DNA of 64,000 nt from Flavobacteriales bacterium (GTDB lineage: Bacteria; Bacteroidota; Bacteroidia; Flavobacteriales_F; PHOS-HE28): positions 1,089,033-1,153,032 of the forward strand of contig JAHBUK010000001.1 of the NCBI GenBank assembly GCA_019638115.1, in the 5' to 3' direction. The notes under the pieces are model-generated. The model saw only the letters and a list, made by a program, of their open reading frames with translations, was not told the DNA's origin and did no database searches. Below are positions 26,714 to 35,625 of the stretch, piece by piece. Numbering within the stretch: position 1 is the stretch's first letter; every line of letters starts with the position of its first letter. The translations under genes and the position numbers were made by a program.

Positions 26714-26854
26714 TAGTTGTCCGTTGGCGGATGTCAGTTGTCAGGAAGCGCTTGCAGCATCTGCATGATCGGATCAGGCGCACGCGTTGATCAGACCGTA
26801 AGGTGAGACGGATCCATCACTGTCCCTCACGGACAACGGTCAACTGACAACCGG
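26714..26854. repeat. Inverted TTGTCAG-type repeat blocks upstream of SOD
   Basis: A block of gttgtccgttgg and gtcagttgtcagg at 26714-26744 recurs as an inverted, slightly diverged copy at 26829-26854, separated by 84 nt. Both look like remnants of a TTGTCAG minisatellite. They occupy the gap between the SOD start and the biotin carrier gene. Nothing else is seen in this gap. Confidence 0.5.
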
Positions 26855-26862
26855 GATCCAGT

Positions 26863-27375
26863 TCACACGAAGCTCACCAGCAACTGGCCCTTCTCCACCG
26901 CCTTGCCCTTCTCGGCAGGCACAGCGCTTACCACCGCATCGCCGGGCGCCTTGATCACGTTCTCCATCTTCATGGCCTCCAGCACCAGTATGGGGTCGTT
27001 CTTCTTCACGGCATCGCCGGGTTTCACCAGTATGTTCAGCACCAGGCCGGGCATGGGGGCTTTGATCTCCCGCACCTTCACTGCGGCCTTCTCCAAGCCC
27101 AGGGTCTTCATCAGGCGGCTCTGCTCATCCTGCAGGTGCACGGTGTAGGTGGCTCCCCCGATGCGCAGACGGGCTGTGTTGTTCTCGCGGTCCTCCTTCA
27201 GCACCAGCACGCGGTAGCTACGTCCATTGCGCACCACGCTGTATTGCCCCGGTCCGGTGCGGACAAGGTCGGCTGGGCTTTCGCCGGGCAAACTCCAGGG
27301 AGAGTGGGGGGTGGCCCGTTCCAACACGATGTCCTGTTCGGAGCCGTTGACCTTTGCGTAGAGTTGTTTGGCCAT
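26863..27375 (-). CDS. Biotin carboxyl carrier protein
   Basis: 170 residues. The C-terminal biotinyl domain (about 103-170) has the EAMKMEN motif, with biotinylated Lys136, preceded by APMPGLVLNILVKPGD. The N-terminal ~90 residues are a beta-rich linker like that of the biotin-containing subunit of propionyl- or acyl-CoA carboxylases. It should carry CO2 between biotin carboxylase and carboxyltransferase subunits. No carboxylase or transferase gene is nearby, so the partners are encoded elsewhere. Confidence 0.9.
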   Translation of the reverse strand: MAKQLYAKVNGSEQDIVLERATPHSPWSLPGESPADLVRTGPGQYSVVRNGRSYRVLVLKEDRENNTARLRIGGATYTVHLQDEQSRLMKTLGLEKAAVKVREIKAPMPGLVLNILVKPGDAVKKNDPILVLEAMKMENVIKAPGDAVVSAVPAEKGKAVEKGQLLVSFV

Positions 27376-27467
27376 GGTGCGAAATTACTCGAACAAGCCA
27401 TGAAAACCCGGCTCCCCGAAACCTTGCCCACATGTTGGGAGCGGGGCTAAGTGCTCTTTGCGGCGGT

Positions 27468-27475
27468 TATATTTG
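27468..27475 (+). promoter_or_regulatory. -7 box (TATATTTG) 4 nt before a start codon
   Basis: TATATTTG is a perfect TAnnTTTG match and ends 4 nt before the ATG at 27480. No TTG is found at the -33 distance. If functional, the transcript would be leaderless. Confidence 0.4.
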
Positions 27476-27479
27476 GGAC

Positions 27480-28772
27480 ATGCGCGGCATCCTCGGGGCG
27501 ATCGGGTTCACATTGTGCCTCTCGGCGGTTGCACAGTGGACGCCTATAGTGGTATCCCTTCCGACATGGCATACGTTCGGCAATTACAGTAACGGCCCCA
27601 TGTTGTTCACCGCTCCGGGGGTCGGGTTCGCAGCCCAAAGCACATACGTTTCTCCCAGCATCGGCTATATCATCCGCTTCGTGGCCACCGAGGATGAATG
27701 GACCACGAATGACATTGTGCAAGCGATAAGCGGCGGTGCCGGAAGTCAGCCAGTTTCGGCCATGTGGCGCTCTGGTGATCGCGGGTGCTTCTACCGGCGC
27801 CTTTCGGGCGGCTCGCAGGAGCTGAAGTCCTTCACGCGGCATGATGGAACAGTTGAGTTCAAAGTCTACCCTGTGGCTGGAGGTGTGTATGACACCTTGA
27901 TAGTAGCCCCCACCGGAGAAACATCGGCCTATGCATTGACCCACAACAACACAGATGAACTTGTGCTGCGCTATGTGCATCCAAACACGTATGTCACCGT
28001 GACCGGCTTGCCGGCCACTGCCCAGAAGTTGTACGGCATTTACTTCTTTGACGACCAGACTGGTGCGGTCCTACTCCGGAGTTCCGAAGGGGTGGGAGAG
28101 GTTTGGATCACCTCCAATGCGGGTTTGGCGTGGTCTCTTGCCTTGTCGGATGAGCAGGTCTGGTTCAAAGCAATGAAATGGTTGGATGATCGAACCGCTT
28201 GGCTACTGGGCGATGAGGGCCGAATCGCGGTCACCACGGATGCGGGTGGAACATGGAGTGTTCTGGACAGTCCCGCTCCGGTGGTCTGGCGAAGCGTGGA
28301 TGGTTATTCAACGGACCATGTCTGGATCGCGGGAGGGCAAGGAAAAGTGTTCTCCACACAGGATGGGGGGTCTACATGGACCGACCATTCCATCGATGCG
28401 GAAGATGTGATCGAATTGATGATATACGACCAGGTGGTCTATGTCCGCGCTAGGGTATGGTTGCAAAGCGGGCACTTGGCAACGCGCATTTTCCGGTGGG
28501 GAGAGTTGGACGACGAGGACCACCTGGATGGCCCCTCGGAAGGTTCGCATTGGTGGATAAATTCCGAACATGGGATCCAACTCATCTTGGACGAGGAGGA
28601 CGACGCTGTCCGGGACCTGAAGTTGTACGATAGGAGCGGCCGGGAAGTGCGAGTAACACGCTTCAGCGACAATGTGCCCATGGAGCATCTACCGGCCGGC
28701 ATATACCTGATGCGCTTGCGCACCGAGCAACGCACCGTTAGCGACAAGGTCTTCTGGCAAGGCCGACCCTGA
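27480..28772 (+). CDS. Secreted sialidase/YCF48-like beta-propeller protein
   Basis: 430 residues from the ATG at 27480, which starts a signal peptide (MRGILGAIGFTLCLSAVAQ). Repeated blades with the YCF48/BNR pattern are visible: AWLLGDEGRIAVTTDAGGTWS and WIAGGQGKVFSTQDGGSTW. The C-terminus (LKLYDRSGREVRVTRF, then LPAGIYLMRLRTEQRTVSDKVF) is a T9SS-type sorting domain without the usual PNP start. No catalytic sialidase residues can be recognised; probably a surface protein. It is convergent with rnhA, with 16 nt between stops. Confidence 0.8.
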   Translation: MRGILGAIGFTLCLSAVAQWTPIVVSLPTWHTFGNYSNGPMLFTAPGVGFAAQSTYVSPSIGYIIRFVATEDEWTTNDIVQAISGGAGSQPVSAMWRSGDRGCFYRRLSGGSQELKSFTRHDGTVEFKVYPVAGGVYDTLIVAPTGETSAYALTHNNTDELVLRYVHPNTYVTVTGLPATAQKLYGIYFFDDQTGAVLLRSSEGVGEVWITSNAGLAWSLALSDEQVWFKAMKWLDDRTAWLLGDEGRIAVTTDAGGTWSVLDSPAPVVWRSVDGYSTDHVWIAGGQGKVFSTQDGGSTWTDHSIDAEDVIELMIYDQVVYVRARVWLQSGHLATRIFRWGELDDEDHLDGPSEGSHWWINSEHGIQLILDEEDDAVRDLKLYDRSGREVRVTRFSDNVPMEHLPAGIYLMRLRTEQRTVSDKVFWQGRP

Positions 28773-28788
28773 TCCGCCTGCCGTTCGT

Positions 28789-29262
28789 TTACTCGAACAT
28801 CGCGTCACCCCCCTGCGCTTCGTAGCCTTCGTCCACCTCAAGTTCCTTCTGTTGGCTGGCGGCCACGGCGAGGCGATCGCAGAGCTCGTTGAGCGGATGG
28901 CCGTTGTGTCCGCGCACCCATTGGAATTTCACCCGGTGCTTGCGGTACACCACCAGAAAGCGCTTCCAGAGGTCGGGGTTCTTCTTTTGCGCAAAGCCCT
29001 TCTTCTCCCAGCCGAACACCCAGCCCTTCTCCACCGCATCCACCACGTATTTGCTGTCGCTCACCACGGTCACTTCCATGCCCGGGTTCTTCAGGGCTTC
29101 AAGGGCAACGATCACTGCCAGCAATTCCATGCGGTTGTTGGTGGTGCGGCGGAAGCCGCCCCACAGCTCCTTGCGATGCTTGCCACTCTCCAGCACGGCG
29201 CCATAGCCACCGGGCCCAGGGTTGCCACTGGCGGCACCATCGGTATGGATCATGATCTTCAC
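28789..29262 (-). CDS. rnhA: Ribonuclease HI
   Basis: 157 residues. It cleaves RNA in RNA-DNA hybrids. Acidic catalytic residues are in place: D8 in [17 protein letters not shown]46 in [10 protein letters not shown]69 in [12 protein letters not shown], and the C-terminal Asp in CDRLAV; the [15 protein letters not shown] segment carries the conserved His. Its ATG overlaps the stop of the upstream marC-like gene by 4 nt, so the two are translationally coupled. Confidence 0.96.
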   Translation of the reverse strand: MKIMIHTDGAASGNPGPGGYGAVLESGKHRKELWGGFRRTTNNRMELLAVIVALEALKNPGMEVTVVSDSKYVVDAVEKGWVFGWEKKGFAQKKNPDLWKRFLVVYRKHRVKFQWVRGHNGHPLNELCDRLAVAASQQKELEVDEGYEAQGGDAMFE

Positions 29263-29870
29263 GTGTGCGGGAACAGGTAGGTGATGTTCCCGGCGAAGAG
29301 CTTCACCGCTATGGCCAGCAGGATGATGCCGAAGGCTTTGCGCAACACGATGAGGCCCACGCGCCCCAACAAGCGTTCGATCCGGTTGGTGAGCAGCAGC
29401 ACCACCACCACCACCACCATGTTCAGCAAGATGCCCATCAGGATGTTCGGCCGCTCCAACTCTGCGCGCAGGGAGAGGATGGTGGTGATGGTGCCCGCCC
29501 CGGCGATCACCGGGAAGGCCAGGGGAACGATGCTGTAGACCTTGTTGTCCTCTTCCGGCGGGGTGAGACCGGGTGCCGAGGTGTCCTCTTTGAAGAGCTT
29601 CACACCAAGGATCATTTCCAGCGCAATGAAGAATAGGACCAATGAGCCCGCAACAGCGAACGAGTTCACATCCAGGCCCAGAAAACCGAGTATGGTCTCG
29701 CCCACGTAGAGGAAGGTGACCATGATGGCCAGGCTCACCAGGGTGGCTCGCGCCGGGTAGATCTTACCGGCCTTGCGCCGAACTTCCAATATGAGCGGGA
29801 TGCCACCGACCACATCGATCACTGCGAAGAGCACCAGGAAGGCCTTACCGATCTGTACCAGGTCGAACAT
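29259..29870 (-). CDS. MarC-family integral membrane protein
   Basis: 203 residues with six predicted transmembrane segments, starting [28 protein letters not shown]. The MarC/NAAT family motif is seen in [24 protein letters not shown]. MarC proteins were once linked to antibiotic resistance, a claim later withdrawn; their substrate is unknown. It is the first gene of a two-gene unit with rnhA. The 145-nt gap to purN upstream holds nothing I can recognise. Confidence 0.93.
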   Translation of the reverse strand: MFDLVQIGKAFLVLFAVIDVVGGIPLILEVRRKAGKIYPARATLVSLAIMVTFLYVGETILGFLGLDVNSFAVAGSLVLFFIALEMILGVKLFKEDTSAPGLTPPEEDNKVYSIVPLAFPVIAGAGTITTILSLRAELERPNILMGILLNMVVVVVVLLLTNRIERLLGRVGLIVLRKAFGIILLAIAVKLFAGNITYLFPHT

Positions 29871-30014
29871 GGGAGGAGATGTGTTGCTGCCCGAGAGTGG
29901 ACCCCTCGTATTCGCTCAGGGTATGTGGGAGCGCAGCTGTGATACGGTCGGGCTGCGGTGGCAAAGGTGCGAAGCAGCGCTCAACCTGCGGGGCCGGTGG
30001 TGTGGTTGGCGTGA

Positions 30015-30581
30015 TCAAAGGGCTTTCATCAACGCCTCCACGATGCGTGGATAGTGCGCATGCTCCAAGGCATGGATGCGCTGCGCCAGTGTTTCTGCCG
30101 TGTCTTCGGGCAACACCGGGCAGGTGGTTTGGAACAGGTGTTCGCCCTCGTCGTAGCGTTCGTTCACGCGGTGTATGGTGATGCCGCTTTCCTGTTCGCC
30201 TGCGGCGATCACGGCCCGGTGTACGTGCTCGCCGTACATGCCCTTGCCACCATACTTGGGCAGCAACGCGGGATGGATGTTCACGATGCGTTGCGGGAAG
30301 GCCTGCACCATCCCCGCGGGTATCAGGCGCATGAAACCGGCGAGCACCACCAGATCGATGCGCTGCTGTTGCAGTTCGCGGAGCAGCGTGCCATCCTTCA
30401 GTTGTGGGCCATTGAAGAGGTAGCTGGGCACGCCCATATCCCAAGCGCGTTGCAGCACACCGGCCGTGGGCTGGTCGCTGCCGATAAGGACCACCTTGGC
30501 AATGCTGTTTCCGGCGAAGTGCTCCATCAGGCGCTGGGCGTTGGTGCCGGAGCCGCTGGCAAGGATGGCGATGCGCTTCAT
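30015..30581 (-). CDS. purN: Phosphoribosylglycinamide formyltransferase
   Basis: 188 residues. It transfers the formyl group from 10-formyl-THF to GAR in purine synthesis. Visible motifs are the N-terminal phosphate-binding GSGTNAQRLMEHF, the active-site region NIHPALLPKYGGKGMYGEH (catalytic Asn and His) and HRVNERYDEGEHLFQ with the catalytic Asp. Full length. It is divergent from the deiodinase-like nitroreductase gene, with 40 nt between starts. Confidence 0.96.
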   Translation of the reverse strand: MKRIAILASGSGTNAQRLMEHFAGNSIAKVVLIGSDQPTAGVLQRAWDMGVPSYLFNGPQLKDGTLLRELQQQRIDLVVLAGFMRLIPAGMVQAFPQRIVNIHPALLPKYGGKGMYGEHVHRAVIAAGEQESGITIHRVNERYDEGEHLFQTTCPVLPEDTAETLAQRIHALEHAHYPRIVEALMKAL

Positions 30582-30621
30582 GCTGCGAAGGTGCGATCTT
30601 TCCCCTCACAGATCAGGAGCC

Positions 30622-31293
30622 ATGCAAACAGAACAGCCGCAGATCCCACTGGACTTTCTACGCTATCCCGACACGGAGATGCTGGAGCGCGCCAAGTCCT
30701 TCCATGCCTTGCTGGACCGGCGGCGAAGCGTACGCCGCTTCAGCGCCGACCCTGTTCCATACGAAGTGATCGCCGAGGTGGTGCGTGCTGCAAGTACGGC
30801 CCCCAGTGGCGCACACAAACAGCCGTGGACCTTCTGCGTGGTGGGTGATCCGGCATTGAAGCGTCGTATCCGCGAAGCGGCTGAGGCGGAGGAGCGCATC
30901 AACTACGGTGGGCGCATGAGCGAGGAGTGGTTGGAGGACCTGAAGCCCTTCGGCACCGATTGGCAGAAGCCCTTTCTGGAGACCGCGCCCTGGCTGGTGG
31001 TCGTGTTCAAGCGGGCATACGAGTTGGAACCCGATGGCGCCAAGCACCAGAACTACTACGTGAACGAGAGCGTGGGCCTGGCCACGGGATTGCTTTTGGC
31101 GGCCGCGCACCATGCGGGCCTGGCCACGCTTACCCATACCCCGAGCCCGATGAACTTTCTATCACAGGTGCTGGGGCGCCCCGCGAACGAACGTCCTTTC
31201 CTGCTGATACCCATGGGGTTCCCTGCCGAGGGGTGCGTGGTTCCGGACCTGCGGCGCAAGCCGCTGGAGGAGGTATTGGTGCCCTTCCTGTAG
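30622..31293 (+). CDS. Nitroreductase-fold flavoprotein, iodotyrosine-deiodinase type
   Basis: 223 residues from the ATG at 30622; a longer in-frame ORF from 30466 would overlap purN. FMN-binding nitroreductase motifs are [17 protein letters not shown] and [13 protein letters not shown]. The lid region has E91, Y95 and K116 ([10 protein letters not shown], then WQKPF), with the 4- and 21-residue spacing of the E/Y/K triad that binds the zwitterion of halotyrosine in iodotyrosine deiodinase. It probably removes halide reductively from halotyrosines or acts on a similar amino acid. acpP follows with its own promoter. Confidence 0.9.
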   Translation: MQTEQPQIPLDFLRYPDTEMLERAKSFHALLDRRRSVRRFSADPVPYEVIAEVVRAASTAPSGAHKQPWTFCVVGDPALKRRIREAAEAEERINYGGRMSEEWLEDLKPFGTDWQKPFLETAPWLVVVFKRAYELEPDGAKHQNYYVNESVGLATGLLLAAAHHAGLATLTHTPSPMNFLSQVLGRPANERPFLLIPMGFPAEGCVVPDLRRKPLEEVLVPFL

Positions 31294-31300
31294 GGAGGGC

Positions 31301-31329
31301 TTGCGCATATCGAAAATGTCTTTCCTTTG
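31301..31329 (+). promoter_or_regulatory. Promoter of acpP
   Basis: TTG at 31301-31303, 18 nt, then TTCCTTTG at 31322-31329 (one mismatch to TAnnTTTG), 28 nt before the acpP ATG. The same TTCCTTTG box precedes holB. Confidence 0.5.
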
Positions 31330-31357
31330 CAGCCTGTTCAACCAACAACGAACTGAC

Positions 31358-31594
31358 ATGTCGGATATCAAGTCAAGGGTCATCGCCATCATCGTGGACA
31401 AACTCGGAGTGGACCAAGCCGAGGTAACACCCGAGGCGAGCTTCACGAACGACCTTGGCGCTGACAGCCTCGATACCGTCGAACTCATCATGGAGTTCGA
31501 GAAGGAGTTCAACATCGCCATTCCCGACGACCAGGCCGAGAAGATCCAGACCGTGGGTCAGGCTGTGGATTACGTCGAGAAGAACGCGAAGTAA
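31358..31594 (+). CDS. acpP: Acyl carrier protein
   Basis: 78 residues from the ATG at 31358 ([18 protein letters not shown]). The phosphopantetheine attachment site is Ser37 in [10 protein letters not shown]. Acidic, four-helix ACP of normal length that carries acyl chains in type II fatty acid synthesis. It begins the cluster acpP-fabF-rnc-IPExxxVDY-pyk, with fabF 24 nt downstream. Confidence 0.98.
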   Translation: MSDIKSRVIAIIVDKLGVDQAEVTPEASFTNDLGADSLDTVELIMEFEKEFNIAIPDDQAEKIQTVGQAVDYVEKNAK

Positions 31595-31618
31595 ACCCGG
31601 TCCGCAGGGACCTTTCGG

Positions 31619-32869
31619 ATGCAGCTAAGGCGTGTGGTAGTAACCGGCCTGGGCGCGCTCACCCCCCTCGGCAATACCCTTCAGGCGTATTGGGATGGGT
31701 TGGTGAGCGGCACAAGCGGTGCTGCGCCCATCACCCGCTTCGATGCCTCCAAGTTCAAGACCCGTTTCGCCTGCGAGGTGAAGGGCTTCAACCCGGAGGA
31801 TTTCATCGATCGCAAGGAGGCACGCAAAATGGACCCCTACACCCAGTTCGCTGTGGTGTGTGCAGATGAGGCCATGAAGGATTCGGGGCTCGACCTGGAC
31901 AAGGTGGACCGCGAACGCATCGGCGTGATCTGGGGCAGCGGCATCGGAGGCCTGAAGACCTTCCAGGACGAGTGCATCGGCTACGGTAGGGGCGACGGTA
32001 CGCCGCGCTTCAACCCCTTCTTCATCCCGAAGATGATCGCCGACAGCGCGGCAGGCCTCATCAGCATGCGCCACGTGTTGCACGGCCCCAGCTACGTTAC
32101 CGCCAGCGCTTGCGCCAGCAGTAACAACGCCATGATCGACGCTTTCAACTACATCCGCCTGGGCACTTGCGTGGCCGTGGTAACGGGTGGCAGCGAAGCG
32201 GCGATCTACGAGGCGGGTGTGGGCGGCTTCAATGCGTTGCATGCCATGAGCACCCGCAACGACGATCCAGCCACCGCTTCACGGCCCTACGACAAGGACC
32301 GCGATGGTTTCGTGCTGGGCGAGGGTGGTGCGGCCATCATCCTGGAGGACCTGGAGCATGCCTTGGCGCGCGGGGCCAAGATCTACGCCGAGGTGATCGG
32401 CGGTGGCATGAGCAGTGATGCCTACCACATCACCGCTCCACATCCGGATGGATTGGGCGCGGAGCTGTGCATGAAGCACGCCTTGCGTGATGCCGGGATC
32501 CAAGCCACCGAGATCGACTACATCAATACGCACGGTACCAGCACGCCCATCGGCGACCCCCAGGAGGTGAAGGCCATCCAGCGCCTGTTCGGGGAGCACG
32601 CCTACAAGCTGAACATCAGCGCCACCAAGAGCATGACAGGCCACCTGCTGGGTGGTGCCGGTGCGGTGGAAGGTGTTGCGGCCATCATGGCGGTGCACAC
32701 CGATATGGTGCCGCCCACGATCAACCATTTCACTGACGATCCCGAGATCGATCCCCGGTTGAACTTCACGTTCAACCAAGCGCAGAAGCGCACCGTGAAC
32801 GCCGCCCTGAGCAACACCTTCGGGTTCGGTGGCCACAATACTTCGGTGATCTTCCGCAAGTACAGCTGA
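31619..32869 (+). CDS. fabF: Beta-ketoacyl-ACP synthase II
   Basis: 416 residues, full length for KAS II, which condenses malonyl-ACP with acyl-ACP. The catalytic Cys (about residue 165) is in SACASSNNAM, with His in NTHGTSTPIGD and His in KSMTGHLLGGAGAVEG. It lies directly after its substrate carrier gene acpP, and rnc follows 4 nt after the stop, so translation is probably coupled. Confidence 0.97.
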   Translation: MQLRRVVVTGLGALTPLGNTLQAYWDGLVSGTSGAAPITRFDASKFKTRFACEVKGFNPEDFIDRKEARKMDPYTQFAVVCADEAMKDSGLDLDKVDRERIGVIWGSGIGGLKTFQDECIGYGRGDGTPRFNPFFIPKMIADSAAGLISMRHVLHGPSYVTASACASSNNAMIDAFNYIRLGTCVAVVTGGSEAAIYEAGVGGFNALHAMSTRNDDPATASRPYDKDRDGFVLGEGGAAIILEDLEHALARGAKIYAEVIGGGMSSDAYHITAPHPDGLGAELCMKHALRDAGIQATEIDYINTHGTSTPIGDPQEVKAIQRLFGEHAYKLNISATKSMTGHLLGGAGAVEGVAAIMAVHTDMVPPTINHFTDDPEIDPRLNFTFNQAQKRTVNAALSNTFGFGGHNTSVIFRKYS

Positions 32870-32873
32870 TCCC

Positions 32874-33710
32874 TTGCTGCGTAGTCTGTTCAGCCGAGCA
32901 CGCAACCCCGAGGAACGACGGGTGCGGGCATGGTGTCGCCAAACCCTGCACCTTACACCGGGCGATCTGCCCCTATATCGCCAAGCCTTGCGCCACAGCA
33001 GTGCCGTGGCCGACGACCGGCCCGACCTGCCGGACAACGAGCGCCTGGAGTTCCTGGGTGATGCCATTCTCGATGCCATCATCGGCGACCTGCTTTTCAG
33101 CACCTACCCGGACAAGGGCGAAGGTTTCCTGACGCGCATGCGCAGCAAGTTGGTGAGCCGCTCTCAGCTCAACAGTTTGGCACGCCTCATTGCCATTGAA
33201 CGGGTGATGGAAAGCAATGTGGCGCGCAGCCAGGAGTCGTCCGTGCCCGGCAATGCCCTGGAAGCGCTCATCGGCGCCCTCTTCATCGACAAAGGCTTCG
33301 ACCGTACCCGCAAGGTGGTGGTGAAGCTGCTCCTTACCCACGTGGACCTGGAGGAGGTTGCCAAGGAGGACAAGGATGGCAAGAGCCGGCTGCTGGAATG
33401 GGGCCAGAAGCGCAAGCGCAAGATCGAATTCGTGGTGCAGGAGGAAAACGGTGGCAGCCGGGGCAAGACCTATGTGGCGCAGGTGCTCATTGATGGTGTG
33501 GTGAAGGGCAGTGGCCGCGGCAACAGCAAGAAAGTGGCCGAGCAGGATGCTGCACAGAGCGCTTTCGCCGGCATGCGCTCGCGACGCCCACAGCAAGCGC
33601 GCAAGCAGGCCGATCCAACCGGCGAGAAGGCGACAACACCCGCTCGTAACCGCCGTCGCCGTCCTGCACGGCGCGTAGGAGGTGGCGCGCCCACGACCGA
33701 TATGGGCTGA
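32874..33710 (+). CDS. rnc: Ribonuclease III
   Basis: 278 residues from a TTG start at 32874, right after fabF. The RNase III signature is NERLEFLGDAILDAII (about residues 56-71), with further catalytic acidic residues in GNALEALIGALFIDKG. A dsRNA-binding domain follows (SRLLEWGQKRKRKIEF to KKVAEQDAAQSAF). The last ~55 residues are an unusual Arg/Ala/Pro-rich basic tail. It processes rRNA and cleaves double-stranded RNA. Confidence 0.96.
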   Translation: MLRSLFSRARNPEERRVRAWCRQTLHLTPGDLPLYRQALRHSSAVADDRPDLPDNERLEFLGDAILDAIIGDLLFSTYPDKGEGFLTRMRSKLVSRSQLNSLARLIAIERVMESNVARSQESSVPGNALEALIGALFIDKGFDRTRKVVVKLLLTHVDLEEVAKEDKDGKSRLLEWGQKRKRKIEFVVQEENGGSRGKTYVAQVLIDGVVKGSGRGNSKKVAEQDAAQSAFAGMRSRRPQQARKQADPTGEKATTPARNRRRRPARRVGGGAPTTDMG

Positions 33711-33726
33711 GCGAACACGCTTCACA

Positions 33727-33754
33727 TTGGCGGAACAGGCCGTGTCTACCTTTG
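33727..33754 (+). promoter_or_regulatory. Promoter between rnc and the IPExxxVDY gene
   Basis: TTG at 33727-33729, 17 nt, then a perfect TACCTTTG at 33747-33754, 20 nt before the ATG at 33775. It would let the IPExxxVDY-pyk pair be expressed apart from fatty-acid genes. Confidence 0.55.
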
Positions 33755-33774
33755 GCCTCGATCCCCAGCGAACA

Positions 33775-34197
33775 ATGCGTGCTGTTTCCAAAGTAAAACT
33801 CGACCTGGACCCGGACCCGGACGTCTCGGTGTTCGGGATCAGTTGCCACGTGCACGACCACCGTTTGTGCTGGGCCATGAACCGCGCCCTGGGCTTCGAT
33901 CTGGCCAGGCGCAGGAGTGACATCACTGATGAAGTGGCCGGTCGCGCTGCGCGTTACTCGGTGTTCGACCACACCGATCCACATACCGAAGGGCGCGTGA
34001 TCCTGGTGCATAACCATAGTCCCGAAGGCATCCTGATCAAGGAACAGCGCAACGCAGATTTCTTCATGCTGGTGGACAATGAGCTCGCAGAGCGCATGCC
34101 CGACCTGTTGGACCGCTTGCGCAAACTGGAGTTCGTGCTCGCCGTTTTTCCCTTGGACCTGGAGCAAATGCGCCTGGGCCACAAACTTCTTGAGTAG
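33775..34197 (+). CDS. IPExxxVDY family protein
   Basis: 140 residues from the ATG at 33775, downstream of a -7 box. The sequence follows the IPExxxVDY family, known only from Bacteroidota: an N-terminal KLDLDPDPDVSVFGISCHVHDHRLCWAMN, a central polar part, and ADFFMLVDNELAERMPDLLDRL near the end. The motif that gives the family its name is not obvious in this member. The function is unknown. The gene is 5 nt upstream of pyk, a conserved pairing in flavobacteria. Confidence 0.8.
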   Translation: MRAVSKVKLDLDPDPDVSVFGISCHVHDHRLCWAMNRALGFDLARRRSDITDEVAGRAARYSVFDHTDPHTEGRVILVHNHSPEGILIKEQRNADFFMLVDNELAERMPDLLDRLRKLEFVLAVFPLDLEQMRLGHKLLE

Positions 34198-34202
34198 ACC
34201 CT

Positions 34203-35624
34203 ATGACCGAACCGAAGACCAAGATCGTTGCCACCATCGGCCCTGCTTCCGCATCACGCGAGGTGCTGCGTGAACTGATGCTGAACGGCATGGATGTGTG
34301 CCGCCTCAACTTCAGCCATGGCAACCACGCTTTCTACGAAGAACTGATCCGTGACATCCGTGCCGTAAGTGCGGAGCTTGGCTTGCACACCGCCATACTC
34401 GCCGACCTGCAAGGCCCCAAAATGCGCGTGGGTGAGATGGCCGATGGCCCCATCATGCTTGAGGAGGGTGATGAACTGATCATCACCACGGAACAGACCC
34501 AGGGCCGCGCGGGCCTGGTAAGCACCAGCTATCTGCAATTCCCGCAGGATGTGAAGAAGGGCGAACTGGTGCTGTTGGACGATGGCAAACTGCGCTTGGA
34601 AGTAGTGGCCACGGATGGCCGCAACACCGTTACTACTCGCGTGCTGAACAGCGGCCCGCTCAGCGCCAACAAGGGGCTCAACCTGCCAAACACCAAGATC
34701 AGCCTGCCCTGCCTCACGGACAAGGACAAGCAGGACCTGGACTTTGCGCTGGAGCACGAAGTGGACTGGATCGGCCTGAGCTTCGTCCGCAGTGCGCGCG
34801 ACATCATCGAGCTCAAGGGCATCATCAACTCGCGTGAGAAGCATGCCCGCGTGGTGGCCAAGATCGAGAAGCCCGAGGCCCTCAAGGAGATCGACGAGAT
34901 CATCCACGAAAGCGACGCCCTGATGGTGGCCCGTGGCGATCTCGGTGTGGAGATCCCCATGGAGCAGGTGCCCTTGGTGCAGAAGGACATCATCAGGCGC
35001 TGCCTGGCCCACCACCGCCCGGTGATCGTGGCCACGCAGATGATGGAGAGCATGATCACCAACATCACCCCCACTCGCGCCGAGGTGAACGACGTGGCCA
35101 ACGCGGTGTTGGACCATGCGGACGCCGTGATGCTCAGTGCGGAGACCAGCGTGGGCAAGTATCCGGTGGAGGTGGTGAAGGCCATGAACAAGATCTTGCT
35201 GGAGATGGAGAAGAGCGACACCATGTACAACGTGGAGGAGTCGAAGCTGGAGGACAACGACCGCATGGTGAGCGATGCCATCTGCAAAGCCAGTGTGCGC
35301 ATGTCCGCGGCCATCGATATCAAGGCCATCGTCACCATGACGCACAGTGGCTACACGGCCTTCAAGATCAGCAGCATGCGCCCCAAGGCGCACATCTTCG
35401 CCTTCACCAGCAACAAGCGTATCCTGAACATGCTGAACCTGGTGTGGGGCGTACGGGCCGAGTTCTACGACAAGACCGTGAGCACGGACCACACCATCGC
35501 CGACATCAAGCACATCCTGCGCAGCAAGAAGTTCGTGGACAAAGGCGATCTGGTGGTGAACGTGGCCAGCATGCCCATAGCCGACCAGGGCATGGCGAAC
35601 ATGCTGAAGCTGAGCGAGGCTTAG
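34203..35624 (+). CDS. pyk: Pyruvate kinase
   Basis: 473 residues. It makes pyruvate and ATP from PEP and ADP. Signature regions are TKIVATIGPAS at the N-terminus, CRLNFSHGNH, DLQGPKMRVGE and the active-site block VVAKIEKPEALKEIDEI plus DALMVARGDLGVEIPMEQVP. The C-terminal allosteric domain is present (about residues 350-473). Its stop is 1 nt from the stop of the convergent reductase gene. Confidence 0.97.
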   Translation: MTEPKTKIVATIGPASASREVLRELMLNGMDVCRLNFSHGNHAFYEELIRDIRAVSAELGLHTAILADLQGPKMRVGEMADGPIMLEEGDELIITTEQTQGRAGLVSTSYLQFPQDVKKGELVLLDDGKLRLEVVATDGRNTVTTRVLNSGPLSANKGLNLPNTKISLPCLTDKDKQDLDFALEHEVDWIGLSFVRSARDIIELKGIINSREKHARVVAKIEKPEALKEIDEIIHESDALMVARGDLGVEIPMEQVPLVQKDIIRRCLAHHRPVIVATQMMESMITNITPTRAEVNDVANAVLDHADAVMLSAETSVGKYPVEVVKAMNKILLEMEKSDTMYNVEESKLEDNDRMVSDAICKASVRMSAAIDIKAIVTMTHSGYTAFKISSMRPKAHIFAFTSNKRILNMLNLVWGVRAEFYDKTVSTDHTIADIKHILRSKKFVDKGDLVVNVASMPIADQGMANMLKLSEA

Positions 35625-35625
35625 A

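Noticed and set aside
34254..35513. 419-residue minus-strand frame
   Set aside because: Antisense to pyruvate kinase, which is full length and clearly real.
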